From NCBI GenBank assembly GCA_023132895.1, contig JAGLXL010000003.1, forward strand, positions 153,158 through 217,157: DNA of 64,000 bases, in the 5' to 3' direction. Below, piece by piece: positions 41,334-49,924 of the stretch. Under the pieces are notes generated by a model. That model ran no database searches and had not been told where the DNA came from. It was given only the letters and a program-made list of their open reading frames with translations. Each line of letters begins with the position of its first letter. Position 1 is the first letter of the stretch. This DNA is from Nanobdellota archaeon. Lineage in GTDB: Archaea; Nanobdellota; Nanobdellia; Woesearchaeales; JAGLXL01. A program made the translations under genes and the position numbers.

Positions 41334-42806
41334 TTATTTAACCTTTTCCCTTAATTTATCCAAAATCAATATCTCACCGTAAGTATCCAATTCGCAATAC
41401 TTCAACATCTCCTTTCTGATGTGTTCGGTGTCTTTATTGGAATATTCTGTGTCTGAAAAGTAAATGTCTAGGAATTTAGGTCCTGTGGTGTCGCCCCCGA
41501 TTTCCATATCTGAGTAGTCTTTGTCGGTAAGGACAGGGAGGACAGCTTTCATTGAAGCGCTGCCGTGTTGTTTTGGATGGTAATAATCAAACTTGCTGAA
41601 AGGAGTAATTAAATCAACTATTCGTGAAACAACAGACTTGATCCATTTGCGATAAGAAGGATGAGCTTCAGCCAATTCTTCCAAAATACCAATTTCAAAT
41701 GATTTGTTCCAGACTAAAATACTGCCTTTGTCACCTAATTGTTTTTTCAAGGTTTTCAACAAACCCAACCTGGGATCCTCAGAACCTTCTGCCAAAAAGA
41801 ATTGATGCTTTGGCTTTGCACCTTGTTTAGAAACTGAATGCAAAGAATACTGGAAAGGAATGTTCTGCCAAGGATGAACCTTATCAAAAATTGGAACTGC
41901 AGTACTAAATGTCTCAAAGTCAAAAAACCATAAAGGATACTCCAAAGCAGAAAGAAAATTCTTAATTGCTTTAACACCAACATGTGGTTTGCCAGAAACA
42001 ATTGATTCCTTCTGAATTTCCTGTTTTTCAGTCAGTTTAAAACCAGCAGGAATGTCTTTGATAGCATATATTTTCTTTTCAAATAAGGAAGCTGACCTTT
42101 TTCCACCATAATAAAGATCAAAGACATTGTGCAAAGGCAAATCTTTCCAGCAATTATCAACAAAAGGACATTCATAAGGTGAAAAACAAGCAGAACCAAT
42201 TTTAACATCAGGTCTTTTAGGAGAATCAATCACCCGAAGCATCTTTGAAATTCTTTTGTCAATATCTTTGGAAGCTTTCTTGACCTCATCGGTGATTTCT
42301 GTCTTGGTGAATAACTCTTTGGCATCCACTTCGCCTTTTCTGACATATTCTTTGTTCAAATGCATCAGATAACATTTCCTTATTTTCAGACCATATTTCT
42401 CACAACAATGCTTCTGAAAAGCCACATCATCATAATGCTCTTCTTTAACCTTATTTGAAGCCTTGACTTCAATTATATCCCATTTATTATCAACTGGCTT
42501 TAAGATGTCCACTCTAGATAACAAACGACCAGCCAGAATACCGGCTTCAAACAAAGGTTTTTTTAATTTCAAATATTCTTGAGTTTTAGAGATATTCTCG
42601 TTAAAATCTTCAGTAGGAATATCAATTCCAGTAGGAAAGTGTGTTTTAGCTAATTCTCCAACTAAATGACCTTGATCAAACCTATACTGTGTGGCTTCAT
42701 CTGGTTCTTGAATCTCGTCAGGTCTGTTTATTTTAGCCCATAAGTAATTGAGGCATTGCAGACCAGCCATATAGCTGGATTTTGAGAAAGTTTTTTCGTA
42801 AGACAT
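41334..42806 (-). CDS. DUF2779 protein (Cas4-like PD-(D/E)xK nuclease plus RNase-H-like exonuclease)
   Basis: 490 residues from ATG 42806, with TTTATAATT (42828-42836, minus) 26 nt upstream; the frame extends to 42860. The N-terminal half carries a RecB/Cas4-like nuclease (SRVDILKPVDNKWDIIEVKA) and Cys residues of a possible Fe-S site (about C260-C275, CFSPYECPFVDNC). The C-terminal half is the DUF2779 domain with WFFDFETFSTAVPIF, the DnaQ-like DxE motif. It probably degrades DNA or RNA. It overlaps the RiPP peptide gene's end only in its extended frame. Confidence 0.82.
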   Translation of the reverse strand: MSYEKTFSKSSYMAGLQCLNYLWAKINRPDEIQEPDEATQYRFDQGHLVGELAKTHFPTGIDIPTEDFNENISKTQEYLKLKKPLFEAGILAGRLLSRVDILKPVDNKWDIIEVKASNKVKEEHYDDVAFQKHCCEKYGLKIRKCYLMHLNKEYVRKGEVDAKELFTKTEITDEVKKASKDIDKRISKMLRVIDSPKRPDVKIGSACFSPYECPFVDNCWKDLPLHNVFDLYYGGKRSASLFEKKIYAIKDIPAGFKLTEKQEIQKESIVSGKPHVGVKAIKNFLSALEYPLWFFDFETFSTAVPIFDKVHPWQNIPFQYSLHSVSKQGAKPKHQFFLAEGSEDPRLGLLKTLKKQLGDKGSILVWNKSFEIGILEELAEAHPSYRKWIKSVVSRIVDLITPFSKFDYYHPKQHGSASMKAVLPVLTDKDYSDMEIGGDTTGPKFLDIYFSDTEYSNKDTEHIRKEMLKYCELDTYGEILILDKLREKVK

Positions 42807-42856
42807 AAACCTAGAAATAACTTCACCAATTATAAATTTAACTCTAAGCAGCTGCT

Positions 42857-43060
42857 TCAACCTCGATAATCATGTTCACAATCTGCATCACAGTCACAGC
42901 CGGAAAAACTCGGACAATACTCCAAGCAGCAGCAACCTGCGCAGTCAGCATAATTATCTTTTTTTAACAGGTTTTTTTCTGCTAAAACTTTTGGTTCTGC
43001 CGGCTTTTCAGTTTTAACATCCTTCAGTATTTCATCCAATTTAACAAACTCTTTTTCCAT
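42857..43060 (-). CDS. Candidate Cys-rich RiPP precursor peptide
   Basis: 67 residues from ATG 43060, supported by GGAGGT 5 nt upstream on the minus strand; ATG 43072 is also in frame. The charged leader (1-37; KEFVKLDEILKDVKTEKP) is followed by a core with eight Cys in 22 residues: Cys 40, 43, 44, 45, 49, 55, 57, 61 (DCAGCCCLEYCPSFSGCDCD ... C). Its ATG lies 1 nt after the stop of the radical SAM/SPASM gene. Leader plus Cys-rich core directly next to such an enzyme is the layout of sactipeptide/ranthipeptide precursors. Alternative: a metal-binding peptide. Confidence 0.72.
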   Translation of the reverse strand: MEKEFVKLDEILKDVKTEKPAEPKVLAEKNLLKKDNYADCAGCCCLEYCPSFSGCDCDADCEHDYRG

Positions 43061-43061
43061 T

Positions 43062-44372
43062 TTAACCTCCATATTTTTTCATTTCCCGTTCAATGGCCTT
43101 GTGGGCCAGCAGTCTTCTGGTTTCACAGCGGCTGTATTCGTTTTGGGCAAACAAGTCACCCTCTGAACTGGCTTTGGCCAAGCAATCACCGGCGCAGCTC
43201 CATTTAACAAAACAATCCTGGCAGGCTTTCATGTTTTCTACAGTTCTTGAAAACAAAAATTCTCTTTGTTTTTCGTCAATATCAAAGGCTCCTGTCTCTG
43301 GATTGTATTTTCCATAAAAGAAAACATCTGACCGGCTGTCACTTTTTGAAGTGACTTCAAAACACGAACTGATATAACCTTCTGGCGTCAGGCCAAAATT
43401 TCTTCCTGTAGCTCCGCAAAAAGAATTTTTAATGCCGTCAAGATTCAATAGAGAAGTTCGAACTTCAATGCCCAATTCTTTTGCTAAGTCCAGGGCCTTA
43501 AAATAATTTTCAGAAAATTCTTTTGGTTTGGGTGACCTCGAGTTTGTGATAAGACAGCGGCCAGTCACATATACTGGTTCGAAATGAACCTTTTTGGCTC
43601 TGACTTCTAAAGCAAAAAATCTGACCAACTCGTCTAATCTTCCCGCGCTTTCCTTGGTTATTGTGGCCCGGGGCAGGAAATCAAAATTTTCCTGGTGGAA
43701 TCTTTCGACAGTGGCCATAACAGCTTCATAACTGCTTGCTGAACTCTTGTATAACGGCCTTTGTTTATCCTGAATGTCCTTGGGGCCGTCTATAGATAAG
43801 CCAATAACATCAACATTATTGACGATCCAATCAAGTTTTTCCTGGCTGTAGACACCATTGGAGGATAAATTAATCCTTGCCTTGAGACCGTTTTTCCTAG
43901 CCTCTTCCCTGACATATTCAATAGTTTTAGTAAAAATATCCCAGGCAAAAGTCGGCTCTCCTTCACCGTGAAAACTAACACCTATCCTGGGGACCTTTAA
44001 TTTCAAGGCATTTTTAACAACCAGATCAACGCTTGCCAAAGCAACATCCAGACTGATTGTTTTCTTTTCTTCACCGGCATTGCCATAGCAATAGACACAC
44101 CTCAGATTGCAGTCAGAAGTTGTAAAAATTGTAGCTGTTGTTGGATTAAAAGGTTCAAATTGGGGTCTGGGAATATCTTCTTCTCTAACAATTACCCCAG
44201 CATCTTGAAATAATTTCAATTGTTCTGGCGGAATATCATCTAGATTTGATGCTTGTTTAAGAACTGATAAAAATCCTTGATTAACAACCGAGACCTTCCT
44301 CAAAAGAGGAGAATAAATAACAAACCTATCATCTTCCAATGGTTTGACAAATATTTCTTTTGCAATTCTCAT
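43062..44372 (-). CDS. Radical SAM/SPASM peptide maturase
   Basis: 436 residues from ATG 44372 (TTG 44387 is also open; GGTGG upstream). The radical SAM motif is CNLRCVYC (C88, C92, C95). Downstream SPASM-type Cys: C319, C337, C384, C387, C393, C397, C416, in the order C...C, CxxC, then CxxxC, consistent with one or two auxiliary [4Fe-4S] clusters. Residues 1-70 resemble a PqqD/RRE-like peptide-binding domain (VIYSPLLRKVSVVNQGFLSV). Such enzymes install thioether or other bonds on leader-bound peptides. The Cys-rich peptide gene follows immediately. Anaerobic sulfatase-maturase-like action is an alternative. Confidence 0.88.
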   Translation of the reverse strand: MRIAKEIFVKPLEDDRFVIYSPLLRKVSVVNQGFLSVLKQASNLDDIPPEQLKLFQDAGVIVREEDIPRPQFEPFNPTTATIFTTSDCNLRCVYCYGNAGEEKKTISLDVALASVDLVVKNALKLKVPRIGVSFHGEGEPTFAWDIFTKTIEYVREEARKNGLKARINLSSNGVYSQEKLDWIVNNVDVIGLSIDGPKDIQDKQRPLYKSSASSYEAVMATVERFHQENFDFLPRATITKESAGRLDELVRFFALEVRAKKVHFEPVYVTGRCLITNSRSPKPKEFSENYFKALDLAKELGIEVRTSLLNLDGIKNSFCGATGRNFGLTPEGYISSCFEVTSKSDSRSDVFFYGKYNPETGAFDIDEKQREFLFSRTVENMKACQDCFVKWSCAGDCLAKASSEGDLFAQNEYSRCETRRLLAHKAIEREMKKYGG

Positions 44373-44412
44373 TTTGAAGCAAATCAACCACCTTTAATGA
44401 TTAGTGTTCTGA

Positions 44413-44424
44413 AATTATATAAAT
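44413..44424 (-). promoter_or_regulatory. TATA box of the radical SAM/peptide operon
   Basis: AAAAATTTATATAATT on the minus strand lies 41-52 nt before ATG 44372, allowing a leader that contains the GGTGG site. Confidence 0.5.
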
Positions 44425-44499
44425 TTTTCTGTAAAACACCACTTACATTCCTCAAGCAAACACAACAAACTAGGTGATAATTTATACATAAGAAGTATC

Positions 44500-44847
44500 T
44501 CAAATCTTTTTATATTCTCTTGGTCTTTTGGGTATGGGCAGGCCTAATTTTTCCATGAGGGCATCGACAATGTCATCAGATAAAAACGACCTCATCAAAT
44601 GATGGTCTCGACTGGTGATTTCATACAGAGGACTAATAACCTTGGCAGGAATCCGATCTTTTTTAATCCCGTTAATAACATCATTAAGATGAAAACCGTG
44701 CTTGTCAGAGAAATAAGCAATAAAGGCTTCCCTGGCTTTCCATTCTTCTGAAAAACTTTCCAGAGCATGATATGGTGTGTATCCTGAGCTGTGAATATTT
44801 CTGATCCTAAATCTTTCTCCAAAGGTTGTTTCTTCTTCTGAAGTCAT
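44500..44847 (-). CDS. Hypothetical protein, related to the 48702 gene
   Basis: 115 residues. Shared pattern with 48702-49082: EEWKAREAFIAYFSDKHGFH/EEWLARERLCDYIGPKGFFI, then a D..I..I segment, IPAKVISPLYE/IPNRIIGPVLA, and a DDIVDAL/DDLLIAL end. Helical, soluble. No characterised family was recognised. It has its own upstream AT-rich box near 44872-44880, between its start and the next gene. Confidence 0.62.
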   Translation of the reverse strand: MTSEEETTFGERFRIRNIHSSGYTPYHALESFSEEWKAREAFIAYFSDKHGFHLNDVINGIKKDRIPAKVISPLYEITSRDHHLMRSFLSDDIVDALMEKLGLPIPKRPREYKKI

Positions 44848-44879
44848 TTAAACTCCCAATTAAGAGCTTATTTTTATAT

Positions 44880-46067
44880 TTAACCCGAACAAGAATCCCC
44901 GACCTTAATCACACCATAGACATAATCACTTCCAAGCTCTAAATCTTCTTGAGGAGTTCTTCTAAAGGGAATGATGCCTGCTGCTCCTGTCAAGCCGTCA
45001 GAAACCAAAAGGTAACTATTATCCTTAATAAGCCTTTTATTGTCATAAATATTGATAACCTGCTGGATAATCTCTGGCCAGCAGCCAGTAGATCCTTGAG
45101 GCACTGGATGACCAGCAAAGATTGCCTTGGTTTCATTATCCCAACTGCAGTCTTGATCAAAATTAGAATTGACAACTATATCAACACCTTCATTAGCCAG
45201 TTTATCAGCGTAACCTGTATCTATCATCTCTCCACAGATAACCAATGCAATCTTAAAATTAATATTATCTCTATTGCTTAGAGTAAAAGCCTGGACTGTA
45301 TTCAAAGATTGATCATATATTTCCTGGCAGATAGGCGGATGATTTTGGCAGCTGATATAAGGGTCAGCAAAGAAATCATATTTTTTAGCAGCCAGGTGTT
45401 CAGCAATAACATTTCCCTGCCGGTCAATAATCAATTGGGTGTTGAGGGTAATGTCCCTTTCTAAAATAGTCCTTCTACTGGCGACTGTGCCCAGAACAAT
45501 ATTGACTTGGTTTTGCCGGGCAGTACTTTTTAAAACATCGACTGTATCTACTATGGCATCGCTTTTGGCAGTGCCGATAGAAGTAAGAGTGCATTGGCCT
45601 CTGTCACAATTAATAATGACTGGGTCTCTCTTATAGTTTTGGGCTTGGTTAGGGCCCCAGCCATAAAGGGTGTATTCAGGCGTGACAATCAAGTCGACTG
45701 AAGGATAGTCTTGCAAAACAGAATTTATTTTGCCAATCAAATTTCCTGGAGAATAATCTGTATAGATAAGTTTAATCGCAGCAACCTCGATATTATTACA
45801 GCCTGTTTGTGGTGTTGGAACAGGCACTGGTGTTGATGAAGGCGGTGGCGGCTGAGGTGAAGGTATCTTAGGAGATTTAGGTTGATTGAACTGTTCATCA
45901 GTTTCATTGATTTCCTCAACAAAAATTTGCCCATTTGCTCTGCACTGCCTTGGATAACTTTCCTTAACAAGATTGCCTGCGGCCTCACATTCCTCAAAAT
46001 TAGTTATCTCTTGTGAACAGGCAACTAAGAAAAGCAAAATAAATATCAATATTAATTTAAACGCCAT
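44880..46067 (-). CDS. Secreted nitrilase/carbon-nitrogen hydrolase-like lipoprotein
   Basis: 395 residues. Signal plus lipobox MAFKLILIFILLFLVACSQ, lipid Cys17. Next is the ESYPRQCRA domain (22-52, FEECEAAGN ... KESYPRQCRANGQ), then a Pro-rich linker (63-88). The nitrilase fold carries the Glu-Lys-Cys triad: TPEYTLYG (E130), AAKKYDFF (K227 or K228) and ALVICGEM (C277). It should hydrolyse an amide or nitrile bond outside the cell. Most CN-hydrolases are cytosolic, so a membrane-anchored one is notable; vanins are a eukaryotic parallel. The minus-strand TATA is about 25 nt upstream. Confidence 0.85.
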   Translation of the reverse strand: MAFKLILIFILLFLVACSQEITNFEECEAAGNLVKESYPRQCRANGQIFVEEINETDEQFNQPKSPKIPSPQPPPPSSTPVPVPTPQTGCNNIEVAAIKLIYTDYSPGNLIGKINSVLQDYPSVDLIVTPEYTLYGWGPNQAQNYKRDPVIINCDRGQCTLTSIGTAKSDAIVDTVDVLKSTARQNQVNIVLGTVASRRTILERDITLNTQLIIDRQGNVIAEHLAAKKYDFFADPYISCQNHPPICQEIYDQSLNTVQAFTLSNRDNINFKIALVICGEMIDTGYADKLANEGVDIVVNSNFDQDCSWDNETKAIFAGHPVPQGSTGCWPEIIQQVINIYDNKRLIKDNSYLLVSDGLTGAAGIIPFRRTPQEDLELGSDYVYGVIKVGDSCSG

Positions 46068-46099
46068 AAACCAAAGAAATAACTTTAATTATTATAAAT

Positions 46100-47146
46100 T
46101 TAACTTAAAATTTTCTTGGTCCTTTCAAACAGTATTTCTTGGGCATCCCTCATAGAGCCTTTCCTTAACTTTTTAACCAGACCTTCTCTCAAATCTTTTT
46201 CCTGGGAGCTCAAGCCCACACCTTTGTATTCTCCGTAAAACAATTTGCCTTCAATAAAGTCAGCCTCTGTTTTGATCAAAACTTCCATAGAAATTCTAAA
46301 AAATTCCGGCCTTATATCCCTGACTGAAAAATTTTGCCTATGGTGATGGGAATCATCAGTTTTTTCATCGGTATCATTGGTTATTTCAATATTTTGATGG
46401 TTTCTTCTGAAATCCCTGGTGGTTTCTTCAATGCTCGAAGGCGCCATCAAAGTGAAAGCATAGCGGTCTGAGAACAAGGTTGCTCTTTCCTCTGGCCTGA
46501 GCACCGGCAATGGTCCGTCTTCTCTGAAATAACTTATTAAGGCCTGACAGCACTGGTCGCTTAGGTTAGTGTTTGCAAATTTAGCTCTTCCTCCGCCCAA
46601 AATAGAAGTTATTCTTTTGAAAGTGTTGTAAACAGCTTTGGTCCTTGATTTTGGATTACCAATCTTTTTGTCCTTGGTGCAGACCATTAAATTCTCTTTC
46701 AGCGGCTCAAAATAATCATCAAGCGCATAAGCTTCTACCAAGGCTTTGGTTTTATCATAAAGTTCTTGGTGCCTTTCTTCAAAGATCTTATCATCAATCT
46801 TTGAAGCTTCTTTGTCAAACATAAATGAGTACAGCAGGTTTTTCTTTAGTAATCTGCCTTCAAAAAAACCAAAATCGTCTTCTTCAGTAAAATCAAGAAG
46901 TTCTTTGGGATTGTCAAAAGAGGCTATCAATTCAAGCCTTTTTCCCCTGACTTGGTCAAGCTGTCTTTGGTGCCTAACATAATCATTCAACAGGTCTAAA
47001 TATTTTTCCCTGTGCTTTAAAAGATCACCAATATTATCAATGTGGTTGTTATCAAAGTGTGTTTGGTGAAAAACCAAGGCATTGGTTGGGTCTGTCAAAT
47101 AGATTGGTTCAATGATTATTCTGTTGACTTTGGTTTTTTTATTCAT
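46100..47146 (-). CDS. Hypothetical protein; possible distant RelA/SpoT-like domain
   Basis: 348 residues from ATG 47146, preceded by GTGATTTCTAATAAA; GTG 47161 is also open. The segment ISMEVLIKTEADFIEGKLFY, then GEYKGVG loosely resembles the EVQIRT...E...HW.YK end of RelA/SpoT synthetase domains, and KIGNPKSRTKAVYNTFKR resembles the R.K...S...K start. The middle motifs are not convincing, so this is a weak hint. Charged and helical elsewhere. It has an own TATA in the 43-nt gap to the upstream gene. Confidence 0.5.
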   Translation of the reverse strand: MNKKTKVNRIIIEPIYLTDPTNALVFHQTHFDNNHIDNIGDLLKHREKYLDLLNDYVRHQRQLDQVRGKRLELIASFDNPKELLDFTEEDDFGFFEGRLLKKNLLYSFMFDKEASKIDDKIFEERHQELYDKTKALVEAYALDDYFEPLKENLMVCTKDKKIGNPKSRTKAVYNTFKRITSILGGGRAKFANTNLSDQCCQALISYFREDGPLPVLRPEERATLFSDRYAFTLMAPSSIEETTRDFRRNHQNIEITNDTDEKTDDSHHHRQNFSVRDIRPEFFRISMEVLIKTEADFIEGKLFYGEYKGVGLSSQEKDLREGLVKKLRKGSMRDAQEILFERTKKILS

Positions 47147-47189
47147 TTTATTAGAAATCACTTCTTAAAAATATCATAAGCTTAATTAT

Positions 47190-48215
47190 TTATAAATTTA
47201 ACCTGTAAACAGGAAAACGTTTTTCTAATTTGTTAACATCCTCTGCTTTCAAACCCAGGTGATGATACCAGGAACCGCTGTTCTTTTGCTTCCAGGTTCT
47301 TAAACCTACATCAGGATTAACCAAATTCCAAACATCCACAATCAAATCCTTAAACCTGCCAGCAGTTTCTTCATCTCTAAATCCCGGCAGATAAATTTCC
47401 GGTCTTTCAGAAGATAAATAACGAGGGTCTACTAAAGATTCAACAAACCTGTTCAAAGCATTTTCAGCATGTTTCTTACCAGCTTCATCAAGTTCATCAG
47501 TTCTTAACCAACTTGAAAGATTTTCAATAAAACCTAATCCTAATTCATGATAGAGATTTTTGCTTTTCTTGCCTAGAGGCAAACCCATCAACCCCAAGAC
47601 ATTAGCATAGCCCTGCTTTAAACAGACTCCTTCAGTCATGTCAGGAGTAACAATTCCTTTAAGTTTATGTTCCAATGATTCTTTAGGCAGCCGCACGCTG
47701 GGATGAATTACAGCCTGGTTTCTGTGCAGGGCCCGTTTAGTTCTTTTATTGGAATTAGTACTGTGGCCAGAAAACAAGACTGAACCAAACAAATAAGCAA
47801 TTCCAGGCAAGGATTCAACAGCATAAGGTATTTGACTCCCTGAAAAAGAAGTTCCATCATACAATTCAGTGTTAAATAAATCTATTTCAAAATCAGTATT
47901 GCCATGGCCCCTGAGATCATCCATGGTTTTGATTGCCCAGGGCCGGATTCCATTTCTCCAATTTTTAATAGTGCCTTTTTTTCTTGACCTGATTCTTTCT
48001 TTGTCTCCGTCAGATGTTTTTTCAATAGTTTCAAATAAATCTTTTTTAGGGATTCCAGAAGGTATTTGATATTTCTCAGCATTAAGAATCTCAATGCTGC
48101 GGTCAGTTGCGGCGCTCAGAAATTCAACTGCATAATTGTTCTTGGAGGGCAAGTCATACAGCCTAATCCAATCCAATAGCTTTACAGGCAATAATTTTTG
48201 TTTTAAATCAATCAT
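47190..48215 (-). CDS. Hypothetical protein, 341 residues
   Basis: Soluble and basic, with RSRKKGTIKNWRNGIRPWAI (a possible nucleic-acid contact) and QNLGL-like repeats absent. LGLMGLPLGKKSKNLYHELG and LPGFRDEETAGRFKDLIVDV are typical of its mixed helical body. No family was recognised. A TATA lies just after its stop (47187-47195, minus), serving the next gene, as for most genes in this array. Confidence 0.55.
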   Translation of the reverse strand: MIDLKQKLLPVKLLDWIRLYDLPSKNNYAVEFLSAATDRSIEILNAEKYQIPSGIPKKDLFETIEKTSDGDKERIRSRKKGTIKNWRNGIRPWAIKTMDDLRGHGNTDFEIDLFNTELYDGTSFSGSQIPYAVESLPGIAYLFGSVLFSGHSTNSNKRTKRALHRNQAVIHPSVRLPKESLEHKLKGIVTPDMTEGVCLKQGYANVLGLMGLPLGKKSKNLYHELGLGFIENLSSWLRTDELDEAGKKHAENALNRFVESLVDPRYLSSERPEIYLPGFRDEETAGRFKDLIVDVWNLVNPDVGLRTWKQKNSGSWYHHLGLKAEDVNKLEKRFPVYRLNL

Positions 48216-48327
48216 AGAACAACTGTCAAACTAGCTCTTTATAAAACTTTCTCTTTTTGTAACTAAGAAGTAGTTATAAAAACCTTAAAACAAATAAGGA
48301 CTTAACTTAACTCTTTTTAATGTTTTC

Positions 48328-48675
48328 TTAATTAGTATACTTACCGGCGTTAACAGCAGCATCAAACATGTTTTTTTTTGCCTGGAATGTCTGGAGTTCG
48401 GTTTTCATAGCTTTAAGGAAGAAATCGATTTGGATGCCGGGGTCTTCAGTGATTTGAGAATACCATTTACAAGCCTGGACAAAATAAGCAACAGCTTTTT
48501 CAAAGTCTCGATCATGCCAGACAGTCTCTATTTGACGGCCATACATCAGACTTAAAAAAGGGGCATCCAGGGTTTCTTCTAATTCACTAATCAGTTTATT
48601 ATATGTCTTTCTAGTCATAACATCAGTCTCTGTCCAAAGCAATTCACGAATCCTGATTAAATCATTGTCCGGCAT
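48328..48675 (-). CDS. Hypothetical helical protein, 115 residues
   Basis: Helical: NDLIRIRELLWTETDVMTRK, then FEKAVAYFVQACKWYSQITE, a TPR-like look without confirmed repeats. A leaderless start is supported by TTTATAATT 25 nt upstream (about 48700), directly after the stop codon of the 48702 gene. No family was recognised. Confidence 0.58.
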   Translation of the reverse strand: MPDNDLIRIRELLWTETDVMTRKTYNKLISELEETLDAPFLSLMYGRQIETVWHDRDFEKAVAYFVQACKWYSQITEDPGIQIDFFLKAMKTELQTFQAKKNMFDAAVNAGKYTN

Positions 48676-48701
48676 TTTAATGAAAAAATTATAAATTTAA
48701 C

Positions 48702-49082
48702 TCATTCCTTTTCAAGAATTTCATAAACTTCTTCTGCCAACTCTAGACCTTGTTTCTGCATGATCATCCTGTTCTTTAAAGCAATCAGCAAATCATCTGG
48801 CAGCAAATCTTTCATGCGCTGCTCATCCTTCTTAATATACGCCAAAACCGGGCCAATGATCCTGTTAGGAATGGCATTTTCTCCGCTGGCATAAATTTTT
48901 CTAATGGCATCATCAATAAAAAATCCCTTGGGACCGATATAATCGCAGAGCCTTTCCCTGGCCAGCCATTCTTCACGGCAGTTCTGCCAAACACGGGCTA
49001 ATTGGTCGTCTCTCTGGCCGCCAGTAAAAGTGTGATACCTCATGCCCCAGGCTCCGTCCTCTTCTCCAAAAAGTAATGACAT
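48702..49082 (-). CDS. Hypothetical protein, related to the 44500 gene
   Basis: 126 residues: EEWLARERLCDYIGPKGFFI, IPNRIIGPVLAYIKKDEQRM and DLLPDDLLIALKNRM parallel the 44500 protein. Probably a paralogous pair in the same array. A leaderless start is suggested by an AT-rich box about 25 nt upstream (49108-49116). Function unknown. Confidence 0.6.
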   Translation of the reverse strand: MSLLFGEEDGAWGMRYHTFTGGQRDDQLARVWQNCREEWLARERLCDYIGPKGFFIDDAIRKIYASGENAIPNRIIGPVLAYIKKDEQRMKDLLPDDLLIALKNRMIMQKQGLELAEEVYEILEKE

Positions 49083-49166
49083 CTTGAGGCTAAAACAATA
49101 ACTTATTTTTATAATTAACTTAATTCTTGGGCAAAATTTAAATAGTCAAATATTTTAACAGCTGAT

Positions 49167-49526
49167 ATGGTTTCGGAAAATGACCTGGTCAAATTTAAGA
49201 ATGTTATTCAAGCCTCTTTTGCCAGCGGGCTTCAGAAGGCCATGAAAGTGCTGCGTGAAGGGGATTCTACAACTGGTTTTTTTAATATGAAAAAGCTGGA
49301 TAACTCAAAGACCCAGGCCAGGTTTCTTGTTGATTTCATGAACGGCTTTGATGCCTTTGAAGAAAAATTGTCTCCAAGATTTGTCGCTGCCTTTAAAAAA
49401 ATCAGCAAAAAGGTCAAGCAGGAACTGACTGCTTTGTTAAACTCAAAAGAAGGCGAGACCACCACCTCATCAATCAATAATATTCTTGTCAGAGCTCTGG
49501 CTTTGGCTGACGTTGAATTAAAGTAG
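49167..49526 (+). CDS. Hypothetical protein, 119 residues
   Basis: The only plus-strand gene in this stretch; leaderless (AAATTTAAATAG about 26 nt upstream). Helical, Lys-rich: LVKFKNVIQASFASGLQKAM ... FEEKLSPRFVAAFKKISKKV. No family was recognised. Convergent with the next gene, 21 nt apart. Confidence 0.58.
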   Translation: MVSENDLVKFKNVIQASFASGLQKAMKVLREGDSTTGFFNMKKLDNSKTQARFLVDFMNGFDAFEEKLSPRFVAAFKKISKKVKQELTALLNSKEGETTTSSINNILVRALALADVELK

Positions 49527-49547
49527 GTTTTATATTATAAATTTAAC

Positions 49548-49841
49548 TTAATTCTCTTTCTCAGGCATGATTTCAAGAAAGGCTTTCTGGACAGGATGGG
49601 GCACTGCCAAATGGCCATCTTGTTCAAAGAGAGTGCGTACTCTTTCAACTAGCCTATCAGGAGCTCTGCCGCGGCGTATTTCTTCAGCAGCAGCTTCAAC
49701 AGAGCCTAGAGAATAGATATACTGGATAACCCTTTCAGATATTTCAAAAGCCTGGTCATGAGGAAGATGCTCTCGTTTTTCGCTGGAAGGATAAACTTTA
49801 TTTTTCTGGTTGTAATTGCCTCTGGGAAAGTCGATTACCAT
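49548..49841 (-). CDS. Hypothetical protein, 97 residues
   Basis: ATG 49841, with TTTAAAAAT about 26 nt upstream; TTG 49850 is also open. Helical with RAPDRLVERVRTLFEQDGHL, loosely like the IP..I..P segment of the 44500 and 48702 proteins. No family was recognised. Confidence 0.55.
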   Translation of the reverse strand: MVIDFPRGNYNQKNKVYPSSEKREHLPHDQAFEISERVIQYIYSLGSVEAAAEEIRRGRAPDRLVERVRTLFEQDGHLAVPHPVQKAFLEIMPEKEN

Positions 49842-49924
49842 TTGAAGCAAAATAAAGAGGTTATTTTTAAAATTTTCTAATCAAAAAATAGGATATTGGA
49901 AAATCTATACACATCTATATACAC

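Noticed and set aside
49527..49547. TATA-like AAATTTATAATATAA between convergent genes as a promoter
   Set aside because: No plausible gene follows on the minus strand; it may only reflect the common post-stop AT-rich box.
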